DNA of 64,000 bases from DATEGZ01 sp035279905. Lineage in GTDB: Bacteria; Acidobacteriota; Vicinamibacteria; Vicinamibacterales; SCN-69-37. The DNA is taken from assembly GCA_035279905.1 (NCBI GenBank), contig DATEGZ010000257.1, positions 32,056 through 96,055 of the forward strand, read 5' to 3'. This document shows positions 26,035-34,646 of this stretch, one piece after another. How positions within the stretch are numbered: the stretch's first letter is position 1; the number at the start of each line of letters is the position of its first letter. Both the position numbers and the translations under genes were made by a program. Below the pieces are notes generated by a model, which made no database searches, was not told where the DNA came from, and saw only the letters and a program-made list of their open reading frames with translations.

Positions 26035-26688
26035 ATGGATGAGATCACTTCTCTTCGCCAGGACATCGAGCGCATCGAGACGCTGCTCGATCGGACGGCG
26101 TCCGTCATCGAGCAGCAGCGCGTTCAGGAGCACGGGAGTCACGCACCGCGCTTGACGTGCGCCGTGGCCATCGGCCTGATCGCCATCGGCGGCTGGTCGC
26201 TGTCAGCGCAGACGCCCTCACCCGCGCGCTTCCAGGTCGTGGACGACGCGGACCGAGTCGTGTTCGAAGTCGTGCAGACGCCGGACGGGCTGCGTGGGAT
26301 CGGCTTGAACACCGAGTCCGGCAAGCCCGCGGCGGTGATGAGCGTCCGGCCCGACGGCCGCACGCTCCTGAAGACCATGTCTCCGGACGACACGAGCGAG
26401 GCCGTGATGGGCGTCGGGGTGACGAAAGAGCCCGTCGTCACGCTGCGATGGGGCGGCAACACCAACGGTCTCGCGACGTTCGCGGTCACTGACCGCCGAC
26501 CCATCCTGGGGCTCTCGAGTGGCGCCCAGCTCAGCCTCGGCGTTGCCGACGGCGGCCAACTGGCGCTCGGCGATGCCAAGGGCAATCCGATGGTTCAGGC
26601 GTTTGTCACGCAGGGCGGACTCGGCATGGTGAACGCCTTTCCGCTGGGCAATCCGATCGGCAGCTTTCTTCTCGGCAAGCCCAGGTAG
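26035..26688 (+). CDS. Coiled-coil, single-TM protein with repetitive beta-rich exterior, copy 2
   Basis: The 217-residue paralog of the preceding gene has the same order: an N-terminal coiled coil (ITSLRQDIERIETLLDRTAS), one TM helix (CAVAIGLIAIGGWSLSAQ), then repeats FQVVDDADRVVFEVVQTPDG, SGKPAAVMSVRPDGRTLLKT and LALGDAKGNPMVQAFVTQGG. The endings of the pair (GFVQALPKGNPGVTMLGLPG against GMVNAFPLGNPIGSFLLGKP) align well. It lacks the Gly tail. They are likely a duplicated pair acting together; function unknown. Confidence 0.72.
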   Translation: MDEITSLRQDIERIETLLDRTASVIEQQRVQEHGSHAPRLTCAVAIGLIAIGGWSLSAQTPSPARFQVVDDADRVVFEVVQTPDGLRGIGLNTESGKPAAVMSVRPDGRTLLKTMSPDDTSEAVMGVGVTKEPVVTLRWGGNTNGLATFAVTDRRPILGLSSGAQLSLGVADGGQLALGDAKGNPMVQAFVTQGGLGMVNAFPLGNPIGSFLLGKPR

Positions 26689-26703
26689 CGGTGCGCGAGC
26701 CGC

Positions 26704-27375
26704 TCATCGGGCCGCCGGTGTTCTGGTCTCGAGATCCATCGCCCAGATTCGCCGCTGCGTGACATAGACGAGCACCGCCAGCGCGACCCCGCCGCCGGCC
26801 GCGACGTACGGCAGCGCGTGCGCCATCGTCGTCGTGCCGAATCGAATCACGAGCGCGTTGACGATCACGAGCGCGAGCCGGAACTCCGTCGGGCCGAGCT
26901 TGACGTAGCTGATCTGCAGCGTCTGGTTGACCGACATCGAGAGAAACGAGTGCGCCATGAAGCCGGCGAAGACCGCGAGCAGGCAAAACAGGTCGAAGGA
27001 CGATCGATCGGGCAGGATCCACGCGTAGCCGGCGACCACGACGCAGAGGAACACGTAGTCGAGGAAGTGGTCCATGTAGAAACCCCACTTCACGAGGCCG
27101 GTGTTCCGGAACTTCCCCACTTTGCCGTCGAAGTGATCGGTCGCCCACTGCAGCACGATCATGAGTGACACCAGCCACAGCCAGCGGAGATCGGCGGCGG
27201 CTTTCGCGCTGAACCAGAGGATGCCGGCGCACCAGACGATCGTGAGCAGCGTCAGGTGGTGCGTCTCGATCCAGCTCGGGATGCGCGGCAGCACCCACGG
27301 CGCCAGGCGGCGCTCGAGCGGCGCGAGCAGCGATTCGTTCGTCTTCCGGGCCCCGGCAAAGTCCTCGCGCGGCAT
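26704..27375 (-). CDS. CDP-alcohol phosphotransferase-like membrane protein
   Basis: The 223-residue integral membrane protein has about 6 helices. The active-site region reads ATDHFDGKVGKFRNTGLVKW then GFYMDHFLDY. This fits the CDP-alcohol phosphatidyltransferase pattern D-x2-DG-x2-AR-x8-G-x3-D-x3-D, with all four Asp and both Gly kept, but AR is replaced by GK and the following spacer is one longer. It would join a CDP-linked lipid or alcohol to a second alcohol; substrates cannot be named. Start ATG 27375 is chosen where homology begins. It converges with the coiled-coil pair and diverges from the next gene. Confidence 0.8.
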   Translation of the reverse strand: MPREDFAGARKTNESLLAPLERRLAPWVLPRIPSWIETHHLTLLTIVWCAGILWFSAKAAADLRWLWLVSLMIVLQWATDHFDGKVGKFRNTGLVKWGFYMDHFLDYVFLCVVVAGYAWILPDRSSFDLFCLLAVFAGFMAHSFLSMSVNQTLQISYVKLGPTEFRLALVIVNALVIRFGTTTMAHALPYVAAGGGVALAVLVYVTQRRIWAMDLETRTPAAR

Positions 27376-27417
27376 CGACCCTCCTCGCTTCCGATGCCGG
27401 GATCGTATACCTGCGCG

Positions 27418-27423
27418 TAGAAT
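27418..27423 (+). promoter_or_regulatory. -10 box ahead of the 172-aa secreted protein
   Basis: TAGAAT ends 6 nt before the ATG at 27430, the same spacing as at typA. A second candidate, TATACC at 27406-27411, would leave an 18-nt leader. Confidence 0.4.
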
Positions 27424-27429
27424 GACGGC

Positions 27430-27948
27430 ATGCGCCTGATGCTTGCCGCCACGCTCGCGTTCGTCCTCGCCGGGCCGCTCGCCGCGCTCAAGTTCGACGC
27501 GCCGCCGCAGTGGGTCTCGAAAGCGCCGTCCTCGTCCATGCGGGTCGCCGAGTTCGCGTTGCCGAAAGTGGCCGGCGACGCCGAAGACGCGACGCTCACG
27601 ATCTTCTTCTTCGGCGCCACGCAAGGCGGCAACGTGCAGGCGAACATCGATCGCTGGATCGGCCAGATGTCACAGCCGGACGGTCGGGCGTCGAAGGACG
27701 TCGCCAAAACGTCGTCGCTCACGTCGCACGGCCTCAAGATCTCGATGGTCGACGTCGCCGGCACGTACGTCGCCGAAGTCAGCCCGGGCTCGACCGAACA
27801 CTTCAACAAGCCGAACTTCCGCCAGCGCGCCGGCTACATCGACACGCCGGGCGGGCCGTACTTCGTCAAGTTGGTCGGACCTGAAAAGACCGTCGCCAAG
27901 TGGAACGACAGCGTCGACGCTTTTCTCAAGACGTTACGTTACGAATGA
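27430..27948 (+). CDS. Small secreted protein of unknown function
   Basis: The 172-residue protein has a cleavable-looking signal (MRLMLAATLAFVLAGPLAAL). The mature domain contains LKFDAPPQWVSKAPSSSMRV, LTIFFFGATQGGNVQANIDR, WIGQM and GPYFVKLVGPEKTVAKW. This resembles small periplasmic proteins found in acidobacteria and planctomycetes, with no known activity. It stands alone between divergent and convergent neighbours and ends 4 bp before a palindromic repeat at 27952. Reading frame and codon use are consistent with a real gene. Confidence 0.65.
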   Translation: MRLMLAATLAFVLAGPLAALKFDAPPQWVSKAPSSSMRVAEFALPKVAGDAEDATLTIFFFGATQGGNVQANIDRWIGQMSQPDGRASKDVAKTSSLTSHGLKISMVDVAGTYVAEVSPGSTEHFNKPNFRQRAGYIDTPGGPYFVKLVGPEKTVAKWNDSVDAFLKTLRYE

Positions 27949-27951
27949 GTT

Positions 27952-27991
27952 GGGGTCGCGGGTCTTGATGGCGTCAGCCAGACCCGACCCC
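27952..27991. repeat. Imperfect palindromic repeat (GGGTCT family)
   Basis: GGGGTCGCGGGTCT (27952-27965) pairs with AGACCCGACCCC (27980-27991) except for a 2-nt bulge, around a 14-nt loop. It lies just past the stop of the secreted protein and between convergent genes, so it may be a REP-like element that also terminates transcription. Confidence 0.65.
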
Positions 27992-28031
27992 TTGGCACGC
28001 TCGAAGCGATCCGTTGAACCCGCGGCTCTCG

Positions 28032-30371
28032 CTACGAGTCGGTTCGCTGCAGGATCGACATCGGATCGAGATGAATCGCGCGCCACACGGGGCCGATCGA
28101 CGCTGACACGCCGACGACAGCGATCGCGCTGGACGCCTCGAGCCAGAATCGCCAGTCGGTGCCGGCCACGAGAAACGCCTCGGGCCAGACGGCCTTGGTG
28201 ATCGCCAGCGTCACGATCACGCCGGCTCCGGCTCCCGCCGTCACGAGCACGGTATCCCGGACGATCGCCAGCCAGGCCATCGACGAGGGACTCGCACCGA
28301 GGGCGAGGCGAATCGCGAAGCTTCGCCGCCGGCGCGCGATCGATTGACTCATCGACGCATAGATCCCCGTCGTCACAAGAATGAGCGACACAGTGGCGAG
28401 CGCGCCGAACAGCGCGACAAGGGTCCCGGCCCCTTCACGCTGTCGGCCAACGATGTCCGCCAGAGTCGAGTTCTCGTCCACGCTCAACGCGCCAGCGCTC
28501 GCCTGATCGACAGCCCGACGAACCTCGACGTCCGTCGGCGCAAGCCCGGGCTGGCGGCGAAACACGAGATAGGCACTCTCGCCCAGCGTGCGCTCGAGTG
28601 CTGGAACATAGAGGTCCGCGGCTTGCAGACTGGCGATCTTCCCGCTCCGGCCGACGTCTGACACGACGCCCGCGATCTCGAATCGATAGGCGGACGGGCC
28701 GCGCTTGACCGAGACCTGCCGGCCGACGGCGCCGGTGTTCCAGCACTTTCGCGAGAGCGTCGCACTCGCGACCGCAGTATCTCGGTCAACAATCGCTCCG
28801 AAACCGCTCTCGACGTTCAGTCCGAGCACCGAGAAGTATTCGGGCGTGACGGCCCGCACCACTGCGTGACAGCTGTCCGAGCCATCTGCGGCGTCGGTCG
28901 TGACGATGGCGGTCGGGGCGGCCGGCAGCGGACGCGTGTCGCTCAACGCCGCGGTACTGACGCCCGGAAGGTCCCGAATGGCGTCGCGCGCGCGGGCAGC
29001 CGTGCTGGTCTCGACGGCCGCCCCGGCGGCGGACACGAGGCGCACCACACCGATCTGCTCGAGCGAACCGTGCGGCGCGGTGCCGGCGACCTCCTCGATC
29101 ACCGAATGAAAGAGCAAAGTGACCACGACGAGCACGACGGAGAGCGCCACCTGGATGAGCACGAGCAGGTCGGCCACGCCGTACGCGCCGGGACGCCAGA
29201 TTGTCCGGTTCCGTGCCGCTGGCAGAATCGGCGCGAGATCTGTGCGCGCGGCGAGAATCGCTGGAACGAGTCCCGTCAGCGCCACCGACACCGCAACCGT
29301 GGCGAGGCCAAATGCGATGGCTCCCGTCTCGAGCACGATCGAAGCCGCCGTTCCCGCGCTCAGCGGCACGATCATCGCCCTGAGAATTCGCACACCAGCA
29401 AACGACAGCGGCAGCGCCAGGGCGCCCGCGGAGACGGCCACCAGCGCGGATTCGATAACGGCCTCGCGAGCCATCCGCCATGGCCCAGCGCCGAGGCTCA
29501 CCCGGATCGCGAGCTCGCGTTCGCGACGGAGCGCGCCTGCGACCAGCACGGCTGACGCGTTGCCGCACGCGACGAGGAGGACGAGCAGCGCCGGTCCGAG
29601 TAATCCGATGACCGCTTGCGCGCCTCGGCGGACGGATGGATCTGTCAGCGGCACCGCGACCACGCGCTGCTCCACCGGCCCCTCGGCAAAGCGCGCGCTC
29701 ACGCGGACCCACGTCTCGGGCCCGTCCAATCTGCCGAACAGGTCGACGCCCGCGCCGGTCGCGGTCTGTGGAGCGCGTACCCACACGTCCGTATCGCGGT
29801 CGCCGAACCAGAAGCCATCAGGCATGACGCCCACAACATCGTACGCGTCGCCCTCGACTCGGATCGGTCGGCCGATGATCGCGGTGTCAGCGGCGCAGGC
29901 GGTGCGCCAGAACGCAGCGCTCAACAGCGCCTCAGACCCGTGCGAATCTCGCGTCAGGGCGCGGCCGAGCTGCGGCGCCACCCTGATGACGTCACTGAAG
30001 TTCGGCGAGACCCAACGCACGGTCGAGGATCTCGCCTCGGCGACACAGCCGTTGATGTCGACGGGAGCAGGCCGCCGTGTGCTCCTCGTGACGACCAGTT
30101 GCCCAGCCGCGCGATCGATGACGCCCTGGATCTCGGCCGGCCGGAACGGACGACGGCCCATGGGCGCGGATCGGTCAACGGCGTACAGACGGGCCACTCG
30201 CTCCGGCTCAGGAACGGGCGCCACATCGTCGGCCACGGCTCTGAAGGCGGTGTAGAGGGTAACGGCTGCGGCGAGACCGAGGCCGAGCGCCAGAACGGGT
30301 GCGGCGAATTGTCCTGGGGCGGCTGCGGTGGTCCGCGCCGCCCGCTTTACGTCGACCCACACAGACTTCAT
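28032..30371 (-). CDS. ADOP-type FtsX/MacB-like ABC permease
   Basis: The 779-residue permease has the duplicated layout of the acidobacterial ADOP family: an N-terminal TM, a large periplasmic MacB-like domain (GEDYDVVGVMPDGFWFGD-type region at about 175-190), three TMs, a second periplasmic domain and three C-terminal TMs (LVALFGALATVSLILVTTGI). The FtsX-type segment RRRSFAIRLALGASP is clear. ADOP proteins usually lack their own ATPase gene, as here. The substrate is unknown; MacB relatives drive mechanotransmission or lipoprotein/peptide export. It is a single gene ending 41 bp from the palindrome at 27952. Confidence 0.88.
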   Translation of the reverse strand: MKSVWVDVKRAARTTAAAPGQFAAPVLALGLGLAAAVTLYTAFRAVADDVAPVPEPERVARLYAVDRSAPMGRRPFRPAEIQGVIDRAAGQLVVTRSTRRPAPVDINGCVAEARSSTVRWVSPNFSDVIRVAPQLGRALTRDSHGSEALLSAAFWRTACAADTAIIGRPIRVEGDAYDVVGVMPDGFWFGDRDTDVWVRAPQTATGAGVDLFGRLDGPETWVRVSARFAEGPVEQRVVAVPLTDPSVRRGAQAVIGLLGPALLVLLVACGNASAVLVAGALRRERELAIRVSLGAGPWRMAREAVIESALVAVSAGALALPLSFAGVRILRAMIVPLSAGTAASIVLETGAIAFGLATVAVSVALTGLVPAILAARTDLAPILPAARNRTIWRPGAYGVADLLVLIQVALSVVLVVVTLLFHSVIEEVAGTAPHGSLEQIGVVRLVSAAGAAVETSTAARARDAIRDLPGVSTAALSDTRPLPAAPTAIVTTDAADGSDSCHAVVRAVTPEYFSVLGLNVESGFGAIVDRDTAVASATLSRKCWNTGAVGRQVSVKRGPSAYRFEIAGVVSDVGRSGKIASLQAADLYVPALERTLGESAYLVFRRQPGLAPTDVEVRRAVDQASAGALSVDENSTLADIVGRQREGAGTLVALFGALATVSLILVTTGIYASMSQSIARRRRSFAIRLALGASPSSMAWLAIVRDTVLVTAGAGAGVIVTLAITKAVWPEAFLVAGTDWRFWLEASSAIAVVGVSASIGPVWRAIHLDPMSILQRTDS

Positions 30372-30423
30372 ATCTCGTCTATCGGCGTCGTCCTGGCCGC
30401 GAACCAGATCGCCGCATCCCGGT

Positions 30424-31395
30424 CTACCCCGGCAGTGACCAATCCGTGTGCGGCATCTTGTTCTGCACGAGCCACCCGTACAGCAGCCCGCGATAGTTCT
30501 GCCACTGCATCTTGCGTTCGGCGTAGAACGGCCGGAGCGCGCGTTGGAGCGCGGGCAGGTGGTAGAACGGCACGCCCGGGAAGTAGTGGTGCTCGAGGTG
30601 GTAGTTCGAGTTGATGAACGCGAAATCCCAGAACCAGTTGCCGCGCATCAGCGTGCCCCACTTCGCGGGGTCGGTCGGATCGATGTCGTAGTGCTGGCCG
30701 AGGCGGTTCAGCGTGAACGCGATCGGAAAGACGAAGAACACCGGGATCACGCTCGCGCGCAGCGCCGCACCGGACCCGAACGCCCACCAGATCAACGCGA
30801 GCGCGCCGAGATGAAAGAGGATCGCGGCCCGCCGCTCCCAGCCGATCGTCCGCTGGAGCTCCGCCGGGTAACTCACGGTCTCCTTCCGCGCGGCGCGGAA
30901 GTAGATCGGAAACAGCGCGGGCGTCGCGTACAGCAGCTTGTACCAGCGCGCGTTGATCTTCGGAGACAGGTAGTGGCGCTTCGGGTCGTCTTCCGGCGAC
31001 CCGAGCTCGGCGTGGTGATCCAGATGCCACCGCGTGAACTGGCTCGCGGAGATCCCGCTCGGAATCGCGTAGGCGAGCGCGAGGAACCGCTCGACGCCGG
31101 CGTGCCGGCGCTCGAACACGTTGTGGTGCAGCACCTCGTGGAGCAGCACCGTGAAGTTGAAGATCGTGAAGCCCTGCACGAGGGCCAGCGGGATCCAGAT
31201 CACCGGGTTCTCGAATCGGATCAGGCCCCAGGTGCAGAGGCCCAGGATCGCGAACTGCCGGATCGCGACCACGAAGTGCCGCGCGGGCGCCTTGCCGTGA
31301 AACACCCGCATCTGCTCGCGCGTGATCGCGCGGCCCAGGTCGGCCCGCAGCCCCACCGCGTGCTGACTGTAGTAGTGCGACTTCACTCCCGTCAT
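30424..31395 (-). CDS. Membrane fatty-acid desaturase-type di-iron enzyme
   Basis: The protein is 323 residues from ATG 31395, or 320 from GTG 31386. It has the three His boxes of membrane desaturases/hydroxylases: LHEVLHHNVF (HX3HH), RWHLDHHAELG (HX2HH) and YHLEHHYFPG (HX2HH), separated by hydrophobic helices. It probably introduces a double bond or hydroxyl into a membrane lipid acyl chain. TACAAT at 31394-31399 overlaps the ATG but is ideally placed (7 nt) for a leaderless start at the GTG, so the GTG may be the true start. It lies between the ADOP permease and the EamA transporter. Confidence 0.85.
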   Translation of the reverse strand: MTGVKSHYYSQHAVGLRADLGRAITREQMRVFHGKAPARHFVVAIRQFAILGLCTWGLIRFENPVIWIPLALVQGFTIFNFTVLLHEVLHHNVFERRHAGVERFLALAYAIPSGISASQFTRWHLDHHAELGSPEDDPKRHYLSPKINARWYKLLYATPALFPIYFRAARKETVSYPAELQRTIGWERRAAILFHLGALALIWWAFGSGAALRASVIPVFFVFPIAFTLNRLGQHYDIDPTDPAKWGTLMRGNWFWDFAFINSNYHLEHHYFPGVPFYHLPALQRALRPFYAERKMQWQNYRGLLYGWLVQNKMPHTDWSLPG

Positions 31396-31399
31396 TGTA
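31394..31399 (-). promoter_or_regulatory. -10 box of the desaturase gene
   Basis: TACAAT on the minus strand overlaps the ATG at 31395 but stands 7 nt from the in-frame GTG at 31386. A transcript from this box would exclude the ATG and begin at or next to the GTG. Confidence 0.4.
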
Positions 31400-31500
31400 C
31401 GACCGGGTCCCAATGTGCCCCTTGCGTGCTCTCGACTAAGCCCGCGGGAGGCCGTGCCTCGGCAACTCGCGCGGGTCGCGGGATCGGTCAACGACCGTTC

Positions 31501-32448
31501 TTACTTCTGGATCGGCAAAGCCACGGCCGCCCGCGCCAAACGCGTCAGAAACAGCCCCGTCAGCACCGCGGCCGCGCCAATTGCCTTGGTCGCCGTGATC
31601 GGCTCGTGCAGCCACACCGCTGCCGTCACGAGCGCGACGATGGGGATCGCGTTCGAGTAGATCGACGTCCGGGCCGGGCCCAGCCGCTGCACGCCTGTGT
31701 ACCAGATCAAGTACGACAGGCACAGCGCGAGCCAGGCCGAGAGGACGAGCGCGCCCCACGTCCAGGCGCTCACGCGGGCCCAGTCCATCCGGAAGAACTG
31801 CGGCAGCACGATCAACGCGTACGGAATCGCGCCGATGATCATCGTCATGCCCGTCACGTAGAGCGGAGAGTGGCGCGCGATGAGCCGCGACGCGCCCAGC
31901 GTGTAGGCGACCCAACACGCCACGGACACCATCACGAGCGCGTCGCCCGTCCAGTTCGCGCCGCCAAAGGACGCCCCACGCCCCACCACGAAGTAGATGC
32001 CGGTGAGCGCGACGGCGAGGCCAAGCCAGTGAATGCGCGGAATACGCTCCTTGCCGAGGAGCGCGGAGGTCGTGGCAATCGCGACGGGCGTCGACCCGAT
32101 GATGAGCGCGGCGTTCGAGACGCTCGTCGCCGCCACACCGCCGGCAAAGCACGTTTGATACGCGAGGTGGCCGACCAGGCCGAGCCAGAGAAGGTCAACG
32201 CGATCGCGCCTCGTGAGCGGCGCGGCCGTGGAAAAGACCGACGACAGCCGCCCGCCGGACTCGCGCGCCTGGCGCGCGGCGCGGATCGCGAGGTAGAACG
32301 TCGATGCGGCGATGACGAGCCGCAGCGCGTTGAACGGCTGGGGCGGGATCTCGGCGAAACAGCGTTTGATCACGCTGTAGTTCGTGCCCCAGATCACGAC
32401 CATCAGCACCAGGGCGGCGTCGATGCCCCAGCTCGGCCGGCGCATCAT
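31501..32448 (-). CDS. EamA/DMT-superfamily transporter
   Basis: The 315-residue protein has ten TM helices arranged as two EamA repeats. Repeat 1 has MVVIWGTNYSVIKRCFAEIP and FNALRLVIAAS; repeat 2 has ALSYLIWYTGVQRLGP-type sequence and AIPIVALVTAAVWLHEPITA. Such proteins export amino acids, metabolites or sometimes nucleotide sugars; substrate is not predictable. Length is typical. It lies 25 bp beyond atpF on the same strand, so it may be read through from the F0 operon, but it is unrelated in function. Confidence 0.88.
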   Translation of the reverse strand: MMRRPSWGIDAALVLMVVIWGTNYSVIKRCFAEIPPQPFNALRLVIAASTFYLAIRAARQARESGGRLSSVFSTAAPLTRRDRVDLLWLGLVGHLAYQTCFAGGVAATSVSNAALIIGSTPVAIATTSALLGKERIPRIHWLGLAVALTGIYFVVGRGASFGGANWTGDALVMVSVACWVAYTLGASRLIARHSPLYVTGMTMIIGAIPYALIVLPQFFRMDWARVSAWTWGALVLSAWLALCLSYLIWYTGVQRLGPARTSIYSNAIPIVALVTAAVWLHEPITATKAIGAAAVLTGLFLTRLARAAVALPIQK

Positions 32449-32473
32449 TCGAATCCCGCCTCCCGCGGACCGG

Positions 32474-32974
32474 CTATTCCGACGGCTGAATCTGCTTGAT
32501 CGTCTCGTCGATCAACTTGAGGTTGTCGTCTGTGGTGATGTTGCGGTTCAGCAGCTTGGTCGCAATCGCGAGCGAGAGATCGACCGTCTCGCGGCGGATG
32601 TCCTTGATCGCCCGGTTCTTCTCGAGCTCGATCTGTTTCTGCGCGCGTTCGACGATCCCCTGGCCCTCAGCGACCGCCTTCTGGCGCATTTCCTCGCCCA
32701 AGGCGCTCGCGTCGCTGTGCGCGCGCGTGAGGATCGCTTCGGCGTCCACCCGCGCCTTGGTCAGCACCTGGGCGGACTCCTGCTTCACGCGCTCGATTTC
32801 CTCGCGCGCCTTCTTCGCGTCGTCGACGGCTTTCGCGATCATCTGCTGCCGCGCGTCGAGCGCAGCGAGCAGCGGCTTCCACGCGAACTTCGCGAGGAGC
32901 CCCAGCAGGACGAGGAACGTCAGGATCGTCCAGATGAACAGCCCCGGATCGGGCTGGACGAGCGGATTGTCCAT
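32474..32974 (-). CDS. atpF: ATP synthase F0 subunit b
   Basis: The 166-residue subunit b is the peripheral stalk of the F0 motor. One N-terminal TM (LFIWTILTFLVLLGLLAKFA) is followed by a long charged coiled coil (REEIERVKQESAQVLTKARV, VAEGQGIVERAQKQIELEKN). I chose ATG 32974 (MDNPLVQPDPG) since a further upstream in-frame Met adds only a charged non-homologous stretch. It is the last F0 gene here, 61 bp after atpE. atpH and the F1 genes are not encoded in this window. Confidence 0.93.
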   Translation of the reverse strand: MDNPLVQPDPGLFIWTILTFLVLLGLLAKFAWKPLLAALDARQQMIAKAVDDAKKAREEIERVKQESAQVLTKARVDAEAILTRAHSDASALGEEMRQKAVAEGQGIVERAQKQIELEKNRAIKDIRRETVDLSLAIATKLLNRNITTDDNLKLIDETIKQIQPSE

Positions 32975-33035
32975 ATCTCTATCTCTGTCCTTTCGGCCGC
33001 CGGCGCCACTCACGCGGCGCCGGCCCGTCCGCCGA

Positions 33036-33278
33036 CTACTTCATCAGCACGATCAGGAGACAGAAGACCTCGCCGAGAATGGCGACGCCTTCGAGCAGGA
33101 ACAGCGGCAGGTTCGTCGCGCCCGAGATCTGCGCCGCCGCACTCGGCTGCCGTGCGACGCCTTCCGCGACGCCCTGCGCCAGACGGCCGATACCGAGGCC
33201 GGCTCCAATCACGACGAGCCCCAGCCCGATGCCAGCGCCCGCATACGCCCACTGCAGTAGACCTTTTGCCGCTTCCAT
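33036..33278 (-). CDS. atpE: ATP synthase F0 subunit c
   Basis: The 80-residue proteolipid has two TM helices joined by a polar loop (EGVARQPSAAA, with the usual Arg-Gln-Pro). TM1 has the Gly-rich packing motif GAGIGLGLVVIGAGLGIG. The ion-binding carboxylate should be Glu63 in FLLEGVAILG; a second acid, Glu70, follows two turns later. Residues for Na+ selectivity (Gln in TM1 with Glu-Ser in TM2) are absent, so a proton ring is likely. It lies between atpB and atpF. Confidence 0.95.
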   Translation of the reverse strand: MEAAKGLLQWAYAGAGIGLGLVVIGAGLGIGRLAQGVAEGVARQPSAAAQISGATNLPLFLLEGVAILGEVFCLLIVLMK

Positions 33279-33313
33279 ACCATCTGCTCCTTATCGCGAA
33301 TCGAGTACCCGAC

Positions 33314-34258
33314 TTAGTGATGTGCGTGAATGGCCATGCCGATGAACACGGCCGACAGCAACGTGAAGACGTACGCCTGCACGAGGATGACGATGATCTC
33401 GAGGACCGAGAGCAGCGCCGACAGCGGCACCGAGAACGCCAATCCGGTGCCGACGCCCGTCGCGGCGCCCGCCATGCCCGTAAAGATGAACACGAACGAG
33501 AGGATCGCGAGAATCGCGATGTGGCCGCCGGTCATGTTGGCGGCCAGTCGCATCGTGAGCGCGAACGGCCGGACCAGCGTGCTGATCAGTTCCATGGGAA
33601 CCAGCAGGAAATAGAGCGACCAATGCTGCCCCGGCGGCACCAGGTTCTTCCAGTGCTGGATGAACCCGTGCGCTTTGGTGCCGGCGGCAATGATCGCTCC
33701 GAACGAAATGACGGCCAGTCCCGCGGTGACGTTGTAGTTGCCGGTCGCCGTCGAGCTGCCGTGCACCAGACGGCTGATGAACGATCCCTCGGCGGTGTGC
33801 AGCACGTAGTGATCGAGCAAGCCGAGCGCGTCGAAGATGGGAATCAACCCGATGAGATTCGCGCCGAGGATGAAGACGAAGAACGTGAGAATCAGCGGCG
33901 TCCACGTGTCCGCCCACTTCTTGCCGATGTTGGGCAGCACGACGAGGTCGCGAATGAACTCGACGACGATTTCGAGCATGTTCATCGGGCGCGTCGGCAC
34001 CAGACGATTGCTCCGGACCGACCGGCGCACGAGCACCGTCACGATCACGAACACGAGCGCCGCGACCAGCCACAGCATGAACACGTGCTTGGTCACCGAC
34101 AGATCGACGCCGCCGATCGTCGGCAGGTGAATCAGCGCGTGATCGTGGCTGCTGTTCGAGACGTGGCCGATGATCACCTCGCCGGCGTCGAACTGGCCGG
34201 CGGCGGCGTGGGCTTCCTGCGAGCCCGTGGCGATCTCCTGGGCGACTGCGGGGTTCAT
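33314..34258 (-). CDS. atpB: ATP synthase F0 subunit a
   Basis: The 314-residue subunit a forms the half-channels beside the c-ring. The essential Arg is in FALTMRLAANMTGGH, and the C-terminal helices carry ALLSVLEIIVILVQAYVFTL. An extended, His/Asp-containing N-terminus (residues 1-60) precedes the first TM helix (LWLVAALVFVIVTVLV). It begins 10 bp after the small AtpI-like gene. The order atpZ-atpI-atpB-atpE-atpF is a normal F0 half-operon. Confidence 0.95.
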   Translation of the reverse strand: MNPAVAQEIATGSQEAHAAAGQFDAGEVIIGHVSNSSHDHALIHLPTIGGVDLSVTKHVFMLWLVAALVFVIVTVLVRRSVRSNRLVPTRPMNMLEIVVEFIRDLVVLPNIGKKWADTWTPLILTFFVFILGANLIGLIPIFDALGLLDHYVLHTAEGSFISRLVHGSSTATGNYNVTAGLAVISFGAIIAAGTKAHGFIQHWKNLVPPGQHWSLYFLLVPMELISTLVRPFALTMRLAANMTGGHIAILAILSFVFIFTGMAGAATGVGTGLAFSVPLSALLSVLEIIVILVQAYVFTLLSAVFIGMAIHAHH

Positions 34259-34268
34259 CGATGAAAGT

Positions 34269-34646
34269 TTAGGATGCGACGCGGGTGCGGCTGGAGAGTT
34301 TGTGCAGCAGAACCGCTTCAGCGACGTACAAGCCGACGAAACACAGCGTGAAGCTGGCGATGAACGGCACGGCCGCGACCTGCAGCGCGCGCAAGGCGAT
34401 CGCCACGTAGACGCCGAAGAACACGAGCTTGACGGCGAAAGCTGACATCATCACACCTGACAGCCCGGCCGGATTCGCGCGCCATGTCCGATCGATCAAC
34501 CACCACGTGACGCTCGCGGCGACCAGCGGCCCCGCCACGCCAACGGCGACGTCAGCGCGCGTCCATCCGGGCACGAGCGACAACGCGGCGCCCACGGCCA
34601 CACACGCGCCGGTCATCCACCCGATTACGCTGACGGACGTTGCCAT
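34269..34646 (-). CDS. AtpI-like small membrane protein of the F0 operon
   Basis: The 125-residue protein has four TM helices (IGWMTGACVAVGAALSLVPG, VAVGVAGPLVAASVTWWLI, VKLVFFGVYVAIALRALQ, PFIASFTLCFVGLYVAEAVL). The FVGLYVAEAVLLHKL ending and position directly before atpB match the poorly conserved AtpI/ATP synthase I family, which helps c-ring assembly or Mg2+ supply. Sequence identity to characterised AtpI cannot be judged by eye. The ATG at 34646 overlaps the atpZ gene end by 22 bp. Confidence 0.7.
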   Translation of the reverse strand: MATSVSVIGWMTGACVAVGAALSLVPGWTRADVAVGVAGPLVAASVTWWLIDRTWRANPAGLSGVMMSAFAVKLVFFGVYVAIALRALQVAAVPFIASFTLCFVGLYVAEAVLLHKLSSRTRVAS

